Assembly (NCBI GenBank): GCA_036898135.1
Contig: CM072515.1
Location: forward strand, 47,521,645-47,585,644
Direction of reading: 5' to 3'
Length of the DNA stretch: 64,000 nucleotides
From: Oncomelania hupensis
Taxonomy: Eukaryota; Mollusca; Gastropoda; Littorinimorpha; Pomatiopsidae
Under the pieces are notes generated by a model, which was not told the DNA's origin, did no database searches, and worked only from the letters and a program-made list of their open reading frames with translations. Shown here in pieces: positions 45,119 through 57,700 of this stretch. The position numbers were made by a program, and so were the translations under genes. Position 1 is the first letter of the stretch, and each line of letters opens with the position of its first letter.

Positions 45119-45344
45119 GGCTCATTGGCAAATGTGCGGCTCTGCATCAGAAACCCTGGTCGGGCCGACTAAATGCCGCCCATCGGACAACCATCGCGCC
45201 TCCTGACAGCCGCTCTGGTGCCAACAGCGGTACGCCCTCATACCGCCGGGTGCAGTCGGCATGCCTACTATTGGCCGCTTGTGGGCCGATTCTTCAGCCG
45301 CTTGTGGGCCGCTGTTGGCCCATTGGGCGTGTGCTATCAGGGTC
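45119..45344. other. GC-rich repeat-like segment
   Basis: Contains GGCCGCTTGTGGGCCG twice (near 45275 and 45298). Weakly similar GCC-rich sequence flanks the assembly gap at 24890-24950. Unclassified. Confidence 0.4.
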
Positions 45345-45930
45345 GGGAGTTAAAACAGAACAGTTCCAGAACAACCGCGATCTCAGCTCCTTGCAAAACA
45401 TGAGAGTTAAACTGGGACTAGTCCAAAAGGGAGCTGATGGCTACCACAAGGAACAATGACATCCGAAAAGGCATGCGCACAGCAAAGGAGAACTGGATAG
45501 AAGATCAATGCCAGGAAATAGAGAGCAGTCTGAACAAGAACAACAGCAAGAAGGCTTACCAGACTGTAAAGCGGCTGACAAGTGTTTAACAGCCCAAGGT
45601 CTCCACAATCCAAAGCAAGTCTGGCATATGCATTACAGAAGAACAAAAAGTCTCGGACAGATGGACAGAGTAGGCTATACTGCTCTGACCTTTACAACCA
45701 CACACCAAACGGAGACCCATTAGATCTAGAATGTCCCGAGAACAGAGAAGAAGAAGAAGAAATCCTCCCAATTACCCGAGAAGAAGTTGAGGCAGCAGTG
45801 CAATCGCTGAGGAAAGGGAAGTCAGCGGGAGTGAACAACATACCCGCGGAACTGCTTCAAGCAGGAGAAGAAGTGATGATAGACCCACTCACCATTATCT
45901 GTAACAAGATCTGGCAGAGTGGGGAGTGAC
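45345..45930 (+). mobile_element. RTE-like LINE copy iv, internal fragment
   Basis: Covers the linker after the endonuclease (GADGYHKE, KENWIEDQ) through the RT start (SLRKGKSAGVNNIPAELLQA) to CNKIWQSGE, then stops abruptly in unrelated sequence. Neither the element's 5' part nor its 3' tail is present. Frameshifts lie near 45585. Confidence 0.8.
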
Positions 45931-46289
45931 CAATCACACCACTTGTTCAGCGTTTGAGATAACTTTAAAGCAAAGACTTCTTCATGATCAGTGATTTAGT
46001 TTGGTTAACAAGTTTCAGATTATGTCAGGAGTTTGATGCGGTATGGAAACAAATTTTAGTTGAAACTCTCTGTACAGTATACATTCTTCTAAAAGGAGGG
46101 AGGTGTTTAGGCAGTTGCTTCCCTTTGACCGTATATGTGGCGAGAGAGCATTATCGTAGTGGTAACATTACTGCGCGCGTTCTAATGTCCTTTGTCACAT
46201 GTGGCCTCGTTGTTTCTGATGTGCCTCTCAATAAAATAAGTTGAACTTTAAATTCTGGTTAGTTTGTGGGTCCCAAGTAATAATGATAA

Positions 46290-46322
46290 CGACTGTGACG
46301 ACGACAATGACGATGATGATGT

Positions 46323-46391
<69 letters not shown>

Positions 46392-46406
46392 GATGATGAT
46401 GATGAT
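46290..46406. repeat. (GAT)n microsatellite
   Basis: Long ATG/GAT trinucleotide tract. Confidence 0.92.
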
Positions 46407-46424
46407 AGTTAATAATTAGTTATT

Positions 46425-46735
46425 TGATCATTGCTTACAGGGTCCAGCGGACTGCAAAGAGCCGAATCAGGACCACAAAATCAAGACCACAACTTCGCTG
46501 AAAGAGGATTCACCGCTGATCCGCATAAAAGATCTGCCGAAACAACCCTAGTGGTAACACTGAAGGCACTCCACCAGCCGGCCACTTTACAATAAAGACA
46601 TCCCACGCAGGGGACGCTGAGGCTATACTCTAATTTATCGAACCCCCGTTTACAAAAACAAAATAGAATACAAACACTATAAAATATCAACAAAACACAT
46701 ACATAGAAAATGCCTACATTGCCATATAGAGTGGT
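46425..46735 (-). repeat. Dispersed repeat family R, one half
   Basis: Shares long segments with 51648-52240 and 60350-61210 (GGGTCCAGCGGACT, AGAGCCGAATCAGGACCAC, GATCTGCCGAAACAACCCTA). The sequence is cut at about 46735; the matching other half is at 48030-48345. The end bearing AGTCCGCTGGACCC on the - strand resembles the LINE tail at 22055. Confidence 0.72.
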
Positions 46736-46826
46736 TTTTGTACACTGGCAAGCCAGGGTACACAGGTTGCTGTTTAAAATGTAGACAGAGAGACAACTGT
46801 TGTCTGCGAGTTTCATTTGGACGATG

Positions 46827-47215
46827 ATACCTCCCCATATTCACCTTGATACCTCACCATACCCCTACCCTGCGAGTTTCATTTGGACGATGATACCTCC
46901 CCATATCCCCCTTGATACCTCACCATACCCCTACCCCCCCTGATATCTCCCCGTCCCCCCCATGATGCCTCACCATACCCCCTTGATACCTCCCCGAACC
47001 CACTTGATACCTCCCCATACCCCCTTGATACCTTCCGTACCCCCCTTGTAACCTACCTGTACCCTCCTTGATACTTCCCCGTTGATCGTTTCGCAGGTAT
47101 GGATGAAAGGAATCGACCATCACCATACCCCCTTATATTTACCCGTATCCCCGTTATGCCTACCCATGCCCCTTTAAACCTACCCGTAGCCCCCTTTTAC
47201 CTACAGGTACCACCC
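46827..47215. repeat. ~20-bp imperfect minisatellite
   Basis: Degenerate units of CTTGATACCTCCCCATACCC; later units drift to TACCCGTA forms. Confidence 0.8.
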
Positions 47216-47227
47216 CATCCCAATCCT

Positions 47228-47229
<2 letters not shown>

Positions 47230-47280
<51 letters not shown>

Positions 47281-47407
47281 TTGAATATAGAATAATACAA
47301 ATAGAAATTATAAAAAACACCAAGGTTTTAAAATAAAATTTGATATAAGATATTATAATTATTATTATGATAATAATAATAATAATAATTATTATTATTA
47401 TTAGTTT

Positions 47408-47467
<60 letters not shown>
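47230..47467. repeat. (TAA)n tracts flanking a duplicated ~95-bp segment
   Basis: TAA at 47230-47281 and 47366-47467. The segment between (AATATAGAATAATACAAATAG onward) recurs at 48838-48939. Confidence 0.85.
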
Positions 47468-47554
47468 TAATAAGTTAAAAGTAAAAAGCCTAAATTAAAA
47501 AGAAAAATATCCATATTGTAGTGTTAAAAAAAATAACATAAAAAAATATGGCCC

Positions 47555-47640
47555 GCGGGAGATTTTAACTTGGGTCGCTTGCACGGTAGGCGAATGTATT
47601 ACTAAGTGAGCTACCAAGGCTTCGTATAAAGACCATCAAT
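47555..47640 (-). repeat. Degenerate tRNA-like SINE head
   Basis: On the - strand, GGTAGCTCACTTAGTAATAC fits a pol III A box and AGTTAAAATCT a decayed B box, with CCCGCGGGC at the end. Not a functional tRNA. Confidence 0.45.
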
Positions 47641-48029
47641 TTTTTGGTCTATATGGGAAAACATGCTAAAACCTCGATTCGATTTTTAATTAATCAAATT
47701 TAATTAGTTAAACACAAAATTTTGTAAGATTGGTGACATGAGTGCAAAAGTGTTTTGAATGGAAATAAAACAAAATTTGCGGTATTTGCGGTATTAGTTC
47801 TTGACACGGGTTGAATCGAAACCCCGCGCGGAATGAGGCTATTGCAGTTTGTGGACATTTTGTTTATTTATTTATCTCAGAAACGGTTAAACGTTCGGTA
47901 AGGAAATGTCGGCTATAATGATTTCGCGGGTTTTGAGCGCACAGCAGGCCGATCCGCAGCGCCCAGCACCTGCCCAGATCAGCGTCCATACCGGACAAAC
48001 TTTACAGTAGAGGCGAAGAAGGACTTCCG

Positions 48030-48345
48030 GCTAAGCAATTTATATATAGATCATCGGAAGCCCCATGACCATTTGGCAGAAAGCGTCCAATATTCCCAAG
48101 CTGATCCAACAGACCTCACACACAAATGAGGAGTTTTGTCCAGGATGAGTTTTCTAGAAAAGAGGTAGATGACTGGTCTAGCGAAGAAGAAGAAAGTATA
48201 GGAGATTGATAGAACCGAGTAGGAATGAGAAAGAACAAAGAAGAAAGACAGCGACAGTGGGAATTTAAAGCACTAAATTTTCATAAAGTGGGGATTCTAT
48301 TTATACTGAAACCCACGGCACCCTCAGGGGGGGGATGATGATGAT
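48030..48345 (-). repeat. Dispersed repeat family R, other half
   Basis: Matches 52080-52240 and 60930-61210 (ATTTGGCAGAAAGCGTCC, GACTGGTCTAGCGAAGAAGA, GGGAATTTAAAGCACTAAAT). On the - strand it begins with a short GC hairpin and TTTCAGTATAAATAG, a TATA-box-like start. Confidence 0.72.
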
Positions 48346-48425
48346 GATAACCACTTTGACGACGACGAAGAAGAAAAAGAAGAAGAAGAGTAGGAGGAGG
48401 AGGACGACGACGACGACGACGGACT
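48346..48425. repeat. GAT/GAC/GAA trinucleotide tract
   Basis: Compound trinucleotide repeat. Confidence 0.85.
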
Positions 48426-48837
48426 AGTCTTTGCTTACACTAAAATAACAATGATGAATAAATACTATAGAGCACACAATTCCTTTACATTATTGTTCAC
48501 AATATTTAAATTTTCTATGGTATTGTATATGCACAAACCAACAGTGAAGCACTTCGGAATTCTATTTGATTCAATAGAACAAACCATGTCTAACCATTTG
48601 AGTAAAAAAAAATATATATATATCCTAGTTCTGCAGACAGATTGTTCCATTTGTAAGCCGCATTTTCTTTATTGTGCAATTTAAACCCCCTTTGTATTTT
48701 CGATTTGTACCTCATTACTGCAATTCTTCTTCAACTATATTTCTTTGGTGTGCCAACAATCGCAACCCAATTTTATTTCCAGACTGATCGATGTGAAGGT
48801 TTATTATTCCTAGTTTAAAATGCGGAATTATATGTTA

Positions 48838-48939
48838 ATAATAATAATAATAATATTGAATATAGAATAATACAAATAGAAATAATAAAAAACACCAAGG
48901 TTTTAAAATAAAATTTGATATAAGATATTATAATTATCC
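48838..48939. repeat. Second copy of the TAA-linked ~95-bp segment
   Basis: Near-identical to 47270-47365, including ACACCAAGGTTTTAAAATAA. Confidence 0.85.
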
Positions 48940-49940
48940 TGCTGCAGTTGCCATTGGTAACAAACAAATATAATCAGTAGATGAATAATGCTGTTAGGAA
49001 ATACATAGAAATACATTAATAAAAACACCTACGAATAATATTAATGAAAATAAGATTCATTATAATAATAATAACAACAACAACAACAGCAACAATGATA
49101 ATAATAATAACTACCGTTATTATGCAGAAAGCTCCTTCAAAAAGTTATTATAATTCTGCTCAAATCTTTTTTCTGCTGTTTGTTACTTTTGATATTCCTG
49201 TGATGAATATTCACATAATCCAAAAATTTACGAGACGCATCCAGCCGTATCCACTGATAAAACAACTGAAGAACTTAATAAAAAAAAACAACATATCTTT
49301 TCCTATCCTAACAAGTTCTTGCGACGCAAAAAAGCATGATGGACATATTTGCTTACTAAACGAACCTTACTTGGGTCTTTCCATCGAAGTAAACAGGTTA
49401 CTGAGACGTCGACTAGATAGAAACCGGTCTCTAAGATCAGCATATATTGAACATTCATATAAAAAATGGTGTTCGTTTTCAACAACAGTTTTGCAAAAAA
49501 TACAGGGTTTTGTTCCCACGTTTTTGTCGTATCTGTTGGTATTCTGTTGATTGGCAGAACTCCGAAACGGAGCAGAGTTATGGCTACTCTGAAGCAGTAA
49601 ATATCTATGCCAACAATATAAGCTTTTTCTGCAAATTCAGGTTTAAATGATCAGAATACATCATAACGTTCTCCCTCACGGACCAAGCGCTTCAGCAAAA
49701 TATTTCTGGACATTTGCAGAACTTAAAGAGTTACAGAATTCTTCTTCCTTTTCATTATTCCAGAGGAGCTTTTCAACAAACTTGTCTGAGTTGTCTGGAG
49801 GGGTACATGAAGCTGAGGAGGAGGAAATCGATGCTTAACGTCCTATTGCATGAGCGTTAAGGACGATCACCACGTCGCCACCCTGACAACAATGATCATC
49901 ATCATCATATCAAAAATGAGATCCAACGGATCTTTTTTTT
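48940..49940. other. No recognisable gene
   Basis: AT-rich with small ATA/CAA repeats near 49060. The 168-codon frame at 49044 starts in simple repeat and lacks any recognisable domain. Confidence 0.45.
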
Positions 49941-49944
49941 TAAG

Positions 49945-50560
49945 GTTTTACAGACGGAACGTTAATACAAAGTAGGCTACAACTGTCAAGTGATCAGATT
50001 CCAACCTATCTTCAACTGAAAGTGAATTTACATTTAGATATGAGAACAGAGTTTTAGACATAATATAACAATCAACCACATTGGAACCAGACTGGGCAAC
50101 AAATGTATATGCATTATCAAAGCCGTTATCAGTAAGGCCATTCAAGATTATACAATCAGTTATGTTACAGAAGTCAATGAGCTGATCGCCAAAAACATTG
50201 GTTCCTGAATCTTGGGAAGTCCGAGGGAAAGCATCAGCGACGGGATTTGCCAAAACATCAAAATCATCAGAATTACCATTGCAGTTTTTAGCTCCAGTGC
50301 GTACAATAACGTCACCGCATAGAATGAGATAAGTGTCAGCGTGGTTGTCGTAGAGCTTAAATAGACATTTATCAATCAGTTCCAGACCAATACCGTTTTA
50401 TGATATGTTCCAGAAATTGTAATCATTAGGGGGAAGATAGCAGGCTAGGAGAATTACATCCTTGTCCACATTCATTACGATTTTATTAAGCTTTAGAACA
50501 ACAATGTTCTCTATCTCAGTGCTTATTCTATGTACATAAGTTGACAATGATTTTTTTAAC
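49945..50560 (-). pseudogene. LINE endonuclease fragment
   Basis: The - strand encodes the second half of an AP-type endonuclease domain of a non-LTR element: VILLACYLPPND, an LILCGDVIVRTG segment (the GDFN position is damaged), GDQLIDFCNITDCIILNG, SNVVDCYIMSKTL and ESDHLTVVAYF. It stops after this domain. At least one stop and a frame change are present near 50390. Confidence 0.72.
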
Positions 50561-50634
50561 AAGCACCATCACCCCGCAAGCTAGCCTTCCAGAAAAAAAG
50601 AAAGAGAGAGAGGGAGGGAGGGAGAGAGAGATAT

Positions 50635-51301
50635 TGTTACGTTGAAACGCGAATGGTGCGTATGAAATGCGCACGATGTTATGTGTGAAGCGCGTGCAAT
50701 GGCAGGCTTGTGTGTGACGCGCGCGATAGATCTGTTCGTTTTATTTTGCAACGCATGCAGTAAAAGAGTGTATTTATCTTTGATTTGATTTTGCGTTGTT
50801 ATTAGTAGAGGCTTTGTGTAACGTTAGTGTTTTTAGTTGGTCGATATTGTTTGAGAATTTTCGGGAATTAGTTGTTTACTATCGATCGAAGCGTGTGGAT
50901 TGTTCTGTTGGTTACCATGGAAGCTTCCATTCCAAATGGGGTTGTATGACGTGAGTCACGTGATGATGACATTAATTTTGATTGGTTGTGGTGTTTTATG
51001 TAGGATTATTCTCGTTTGTTCCCGTGTATGTAGAGACTATATAAGCGCCGCACTGTTAAAAAAGTGGAGAAAGTTGTTAATAGTGAGTTGGAAAGTAAAA
51101 GTTGAAAGTGGAAAGCGATTGTATGCAGTTGTTGATGTGTGCTGAATAAAAGTGGAAAACTTCATACGTCGACTTTGTGACTTGTATGCTGATTGAGCGG
51201 GTTGCGTGAATAAACGAATCTGAGCTACACTCATCAGTACTTCAGCATTGGGGCTGAATCCACTACTGATAGAAAACACCAACATCAAACGGAGTGTAAC
51301 A
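50635..51301 (+). mobile_element. Solo LTR of the element A family
   Basis: 667 bp, TGTTACGTTGAAACGCG to GGAGTGTAACA, closely matching 9494-10133, with AATAAA near 51142. It is flanked by GATAT on both sides (50630-50634 and 51302-51306). Internal sequence is absent, as expected after LTR-LTR recombination. Confidence 0.9.
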
Positions 51302-51647
51302 GATATATATATTAAAAATAAAGCATAGATCTTGCAATTAAATTGTATTTATTATTGTATCATCATGTGGTAAAATAAGTTACACTTTATAAATGAACAT
51401 TTATACCTAACACAGTCCAACAAAATCTCAAGGTCGATCAGTCAATGCCACCTCTCAAAATAAACAGAACATGCATGATGTAATACATAGGTAAGTCATA
51501 AACCATATTTATATCACAATTACTGTTTATTTTAAACAATAGCAAACAAAAATCTGTATTATCAAAGAATTCAAGAATTGCAACGCATTGGCGGCCTCCG
51601 TTCAAAAGTCTTTTAGAAGGGACAAGGTATGGGGGTCATGTTTGTTA

Positions 51648-52240
51648 GTTAGTTATGCATTGCTTACAGGGTCCAGCTGACTGGAAAGAGCTAAATCAGG
51701 ACCACAAAAACAGGACCACAACTTGGTTGAAAGAGGACTCACCCCTGATCCATATAAAAAAATCTGCTGAAACAACCCTAGTGGTAGGACTGAAGGCATT
51801 CCACCAGCCGGTCACTTTACAATAAAGGCATCCCACGCATGGGAAGCTGAGGCAATACACTAATTTATTGAAACCCGTTACAAACAAAATAGAATATAAA
51901 CGTCATTATAAAATATCAACAAAACACATACATATAAAATGCCTAAATTGCTAAATAATAGCATAGGAAGCCCTAATGGCCATTTGGCAGAAAGCGTTCA
52001 ATAGTCCCAAGCTGACACAACAGACCTCATACACAAATGAAGAGTTTCGGAAGAGTTTTCAAGAAAAAAGGTAGGTGACTGGTCTAGCGAAGAAGATTTA
52101 TAGTAGCTTGATATAACAGAGTAGGAATGAGAAGGAACAAAGGAGAAAAACAGCGACAGTGGGAATTTAAAGCACTAAATTAATTTCCAGAAAGTGGGAA
52201 TACTATTTATACAGAAACTCCCGGCCCCCGGAGGGAGAGG
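51648..52240 (-). repeat. Dispersed repeat family R, complete copy
   Basis: About 590 bp aligned throughout with 60350-61210 minus that copy's internal duplication. On the - strand it begins with a GGGCCGGGAG hairpin side and GTATAAATAG and ends with a CAGCTGGACCCTGTAAGCAA tail. No tRNA or 5S head. Confidence 0.75.
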
Positions 52241-52740
52241 GTATGTATGACATTAACGATTTTCAGTATGACAATGTATATATGGATGCTTTTCAGTACT
52301 GTATTTTGAAACACATTTTAAGATTAAACTCACCGTTTAACCAATTGATCAATATTATAAACCACGTGCGAGCTTGTTTTCATGCAATGGGCTTGGATGT
52401 TGCGTCACTGATTACTTTTCCCGCCTCCACGCAGAATCGCGGCGAGTGTCTCTCCAAACATTTTCCTATTCGCTGATTCGTTTGAGTCCTCATATAGTAT
52501 TTGCCCAACTAAGGAATGTTTGGGCTTCTCGTTTCTGTTTCCGTTTTCCCCAAACTTTGCTTAGATTGTAAACAGTTGCCACAAAACTCAAATCTGTAGT
52601 CGGCTACCCCGCCACAAAAGCCCCGATTGCGATGCTCGGCCACTTCCGAATTCTATGGCAACACTGTTTCAGCTGAACATGACTAAAAATGCAGCGGAAT
52701 TATTTTTACATATTCACACCTTCCACTCTTAATTCGCCCC

Positions 52741-53460
52741 TCATATTATAGAAGATTTATGCAGATTTGTTGGTCTGAAAATGTTGGTTTCCAACCACAC
52801 TGCGTGCACAATAATGTATTGCTTTTGGCTGGGGTGCTGGTAGCTATTGGCACAGGCAATTTTTGCCTCCATGCTTTCTATTTTCAGAATCAATGATTCC
52901 AACTTGACCTCCAAGTTGGTCTGTTTCTTCCCTCCCCTATCCTTGCACAAATCGCAAAGCCACTGTATGTTGTCTCCACTATCCGCCAGAAAGGCCAAAT
53001 CACATAGCCACTGTATGTCGTCTCCAATATCCACCACAAAGGCCAATTCACATAGCCACTGTATGTTGTCTCCAATATCCACCACAAAGGCCAAATCACA
53101 TAGCTACTGTATGTTGTCTCCAATATCCGCCACAAAGGCCAACTCACATAGCTACTGTATGTTGTCTCCAATATCCGCCACAAAGGCCAACTCACATAGC
53201 TACTGTATGTTGTCTCCAATATCCGCCACAAAGGCCAACTCACATAGCCACTGTATGTTGTCTCCACTATCCGCCAGAAAGGCCAACTCACTTTTGCTCA
53301 AGCTAGTGCACTGTTTATACCAATATTTGCAATCGTGGCATTGGACCACACCGTCTCCAGGAATGGAATCATTGCGTTTCGGGCATATGAACAGTGTACC
53401 TTTTTGTTCCTCTGGTTTGGACCCCCCTCCCCCCCATCCCCTGGCTCTTCTTCCTAGCAC
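52741..53460 (-). pseudogene. PHD-like ORF segment with 48-bp tandem expansion
   Basis: The - strand encodes a degenerate PHD finger: ICPKRN, VVQCHDCKYWYKQC, then SKSELAFLADSGDNIQWLC, finally LCDLCKDRGGKK followed by a coiled-coil segment (LEVKLESLILKIESMEAKI). The unit LAFVADIGDNIQWLCE is repeated seven times in tandem (52954-53290). In three units the Trp codon has become TAG. Two zinc ligands (second Cys, His) also appear replaced. PHD fingers occur in ORF1 of some non-LTR elements, a likely source. Confidence 0.65.
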
Positions 53461-53839
53461 TCACCGGCTTTCTCCCCGCCATTTCCCCGCATAAAAACAA
53501 CAACAATGTAAAAAAAAAATTTTTTTACAAAGTATTTAAACACATAAAGGAAGAAAAAGTGTTACCTTAAATAGAGTGCAAGGTGCAAAACAACGAAATG
53601 TGAACAAAGTGAAAGTAACAACTCTGATTTACAATGCTGCACTGCTTGGAGATCGCTGAGCGATCGGTCGTGAGTGACACCGGGTAAGTCTGATATTCAG
53701 AGCAAAACCTTCTGGAATAAAATGTTTTTCTTTTTTTTCCCCTCACCAAAATATTTTGGGTAACTTGCTTCAAGTACAGCCTAAATTTACAACAATTTGA
53801 GACTGCGAGTGGCCCCCCCAAAAAAAATAAAAAAATACA

Positions 53840-54020
53840 GTGGAATCCTCAGGGGAAGAGGAAGGTTGGTCGTCCCAAGACGACCTGGAGGCGTTCCTGT
53901 GAGGAGGAGATGAAGAGCTGCAACCTGTCATGGGGTGAACTGAAAAAGGCTGCCCAGAACCGAGTGCGCTGGAGAACTGTTGTGGAGGCCCTTTGTTCCA
54001 CGCGGAATTCAAGGAATTAA
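53840..54020 (+). pseudogene. LINE ORF2 C-terminal end
   Basis: In frame, KRKVGRPKTTWRRSCEEEM and LKKAAQNRVRWRTVVEALCS is the characteristic C-terminus of many animal LINE reverse transcriptases, ending in a stop before 54020. Only the last ~60 codons are present. Confidence 0.75.
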
Positions 54021-54102
54021 GCAAAAGAGTGGCCAAAAGCCTAATGAAGCCTTCAAATTGTCAGAATAAATCACACCGCCTTCCTCCCTTCACTTTCGCA
54101 GG

Positions 54103-54103
<1 letters not shown>

Positions 54104-54188
<85 letters not shown>

Positions 54189-54215
54189 TTCATTCATTCA
54201 TTCATTCATTTATTT
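54104..54215. repeat. (ATT)n then (CATT)n microsatellite
   Basis: About 28 ATT units downstream of the LINE end; possibly seeded by its tail. Confidence 0.9.
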
Positions 54216-54446
54216 ATTGTGGGGTAGGGGGAGTGGGTGTGTTTGGGAGGATAGGTGGAATGGGGTGGGGTGGAGGTGGGGATGTAAATTTACCTGAATT
54301 TTGGCCGACACGGTAGGTAGACTAAGATTAATCAAGATCATTAATTCCACAGGAGAAAGAACTTCACAAAATTCTAGTTAAACTGTGTAAATGGGGCATG
54401 ACATTTAGGCGCCTGTTGTAGGACCTTTCTTCTTCAGTCTTCTTTG

Positions 54447-54700
54447 CTAAACTCTCCTGTAAGTAATAAAAAATTCCGGGTAGCACTGATGCCTGTCATA
54501 CACGACGAATTCTCGAAAGTTTCTGGCTGGGCAGTTGTCAATGACGGAATCGAAAAAGGCGACATTACATCTGCATACCTCCAAAAAACAACGGGTGCAA
54601 GGTGCACGCCGATACTTGCTGGGGTTGATGTCTGTCGTGACATACGGTCTTCCAAGCAGAACGCGAACAAGCGCCATGTGTAGTGTGCCACCTGTTCTGC
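54447..54700 (-). CDS. PARP gene, last coding exon
   Basis: Acceptor CGCTGTTTCAG in phase 1; 254 nt to TAG at 54449-54447. Encodes MALVRVLLGRPYV, the Cys cluster, the triad Glu (NFREFVVYD) and the conserved QCYPEFFITY end. Confidence 0.9.
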
Positions 54701-57700
54701 CTGAAACAGCGGTTTATATTTATTAATTTTTTTTTTAAACTGACCTGTGAGTGACTCCAATCAAACAAGACCCCAAATAACCACAAATCCTACCTTTCCA
54801 CAAATGAAAAAAAAGCTTCATAATAGGCTAACAGCGAATTTATCAAACAAGCAGTGGTTTCCCCTTACGGAAGCCACACATATGACATTCAAAATAGTTT
54901 GCTATGTTATATAGTATATATGTATATAATATAACGCCACCGGTTGAAAAGTAAGGATGCCATTTGTGCAAAACGAGTTCTTAAATGAGGTTTGTGGATG
55001 AAAATTATTGTTGCAAATTGATTTATGATGTAATGTTAACATGTTTTTATTAGTTTTTGTGGCAGTAGATTGGATTCATTTCCAGCGGATATGACTGGAA
55101 TTTGATATGAATTTTATTTCCATACCTGGATGCAAAGAAATTTAGTTTTACAAAGAAGGAGCGTAACTCCCGGACACAAGAAACAAAAAGTTGCTAGCGC
55201 CACCAAGCGGTCGTCGTGATAGAAAATAAGTAAGTCAAGACCCAAAATGCATCTAGGATGCTAAGATAACAACGACATCATTGCAACAATGGCAGCCTAC
55301 CTGTGTAATTATCTGACTTGGTAGAGCTTTCTGCAGTGTAGATTCCCTGACCATGCATTCCCTGTGTGTTACAAAGTCTGTTGTCCAGGCCTGTTTGTGC
55401 AATTGACATCTTCGCGTTAGATTCGAAGCCGTGGAACAGGTAATGTTCGTTGATCTTAGAAACAAACAAACAAAAGTATTTGTTAATTTATCTTAGACAC
55501 AAAAAACAAACATATGTTAACTTAAGAACAAGAACAACAGCAAGAAGGCTTACCAGACTGTGAAGCGGCTGACAAGTGTTAAACAGCCCAAGGTCTCCAC
55601 GATCCAAAGCAAGTCTGGCATATGCCTTACAGAAGAACAAGAAGTCTTGGACAGATGGACAGAGTACTGCTCTGACCTTTACAACCACACACCAAATGGA
55701 GACCCATCAGTTCTACCATGTCCTGAGAACAGAGAAGAAGAAGAAATCCTCCCAATTCTCCGAGAAGAAGTTGAGGCAGCAGTGCAATCACTGAAGAAAG
55801 GGAAGTCAGCGGTGTGGATAACATACCCGCGGAACTGCTTCAAACAGAAGGAGATGCGATGATTGCCGCTCTCACCATTATCTGTAATAAGATCTGGCAG
55901 AGTGGGGAGTGGCCTACACCATGGACCCAGTCGCTTGTCACCACTCTTCCCAAAAAAAGGTAACCTTCAAGAATATGAAAATTACCGCACCATCAGCCTC
56001 ATCAGCCATCCCAGCAAGTTCCTCCTGAAAATAATACTCAGGTTGAAACCCCAAGCTGAACAAATCATAGCTGAAGAACATGCAGGATTCATGGCAGGGC
56101 GAAGTACCACTGAACAGATTTTCAACCTCAGAATAATCTGCGAGAAATACCTACAGCACCAACAACATCTATATTATGTGTTCGTAGATTTGAAGAAGGC
56201 GTTTGACCGAGTCTGGCATGCAGCTCTGCGGGCAACCATGAGAGTGTACAAAATACATCAGCCCCAAAATTATTGAAGTCATCAAAAGCCTGTATGACAA
56301 GGCTACCAGTGCATAACAGCGTCATCGGAAACTGGTTCAGAACAACAATCGGTGTGCGTCAGGGATGCCTACTCTCTCCAACACTCTTCAACATCTTCCT
56401 AGATCGCATCATGTCAGATGCCTTTGCAGATCACGAAGGCACAGTCAGCATAGGGGGTAGAGCAATCTCCAACCTTCGTTTTGCGAATGACATTGATGGA
56501 TTGGCTGGAGAGGAACAAGAACTTGAACAGCTGGTACAGAGGCTTGACACCACACCATCTCCAGAGCCTATGGAATGGAAATAAGTGCAGAGAAGACCAA
56601 AATGATGACAACAACACCAATGGCATCAACATGGACATCAAAGTCCAAGGCCAATCCCTCAACACAGTGCATAGCTTCAAATATTTAGGAGCCATTGTTT
56701 CAGACAATGGGTCCCGACAGGAAGTCCTCTCCAGGATCGCACAAACAACTGCTGCCCTGGCGAGGTTGAAGCCAATTTGGAAAAATAGGACCATCAGCCT
56801 ACATTCCAAGTTAAGGCTGCTGCGCTCCCTTGTCATCTCTATCTTCCTATACACTTGCGAAACATGGACCCTCACATCAGATCTACAACGAAGAATACAA
56901 AGCATGGAGATGAGGTGCTACAGAAGACTTCTGGGCATTCCCTATACCCAGCACATCACCAATGACGAAGTCCGACAGACCATCACACAAGCCATTGGAC
57001 AACACGATGACCTGCTCACAGTGGTGAAAAAACGGAAACTCCGATGGTATGGCCACGTCACCAAATCATCAGGTCTTGCAAAGACCATCCTGCAAGGTAC
57101 AGTGCAAGGAGGTAGAAGAAGGAAGAGACCGAAAAAGAGGTGGGAGGACATGATTCGAGAATGGACTGGTTTGACACTGAGCGAAACCATCAGGGTTGCT
57201 GAGGAAATGGAAAGATAGAGTACGCTGGTTGAACTATCAACTGTGGTGCCCCTACGACCTCCGAGTTACGGGATTGGTTAGGATAGGATAGGAAGACATT
57301 TTAAATATATTATAAAACATACAGCCGCTGTAATTTTCGCTGATATTAATAGACCAGACATGCTGGAGCATGAATTTTCATTTTGAACAGTTATTTGAGC
57401 TGTTATGCACACAATAAAATATATATAATAACTTTATTTTTCTTAAGGTCTAAATTGTTACATACTTAGAGACCCAAAAAGAGAGACCTACATAGAGATT
57501 GTCTACCACAACACTGGGTGTGCCTGAACAAATACCTGTGGGTGCATGTCAGACAAAAGCTTGCTTCTGGGGGGAATCTGAGACGTGGTAAGAACAGGCC
57601 CTGTGCTGTGTGGTAGATTTCCCACATCCCCAAAACGTTTTTCCTTGCTTCTTCTCTGTTGTTCCAGTTTGTTCATGGCATATTTTCCCCATAAGTCAAG

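Noticed and set aside
46481..46816. Cys-rich 111-codon frame on the - strand as a secreted peptide gene
   Set aside because: Part of dispersed repeat R; other copies break the frame.
49044..49550. 168-codon frame
   Set aside because: Starts in ATA/CAA simple repeat and resembles no family; AT-rich chance frame.
53993..54316. Leucine-rich 107-codon frame
   Set aside because: Translation of the ATT microsatellite.
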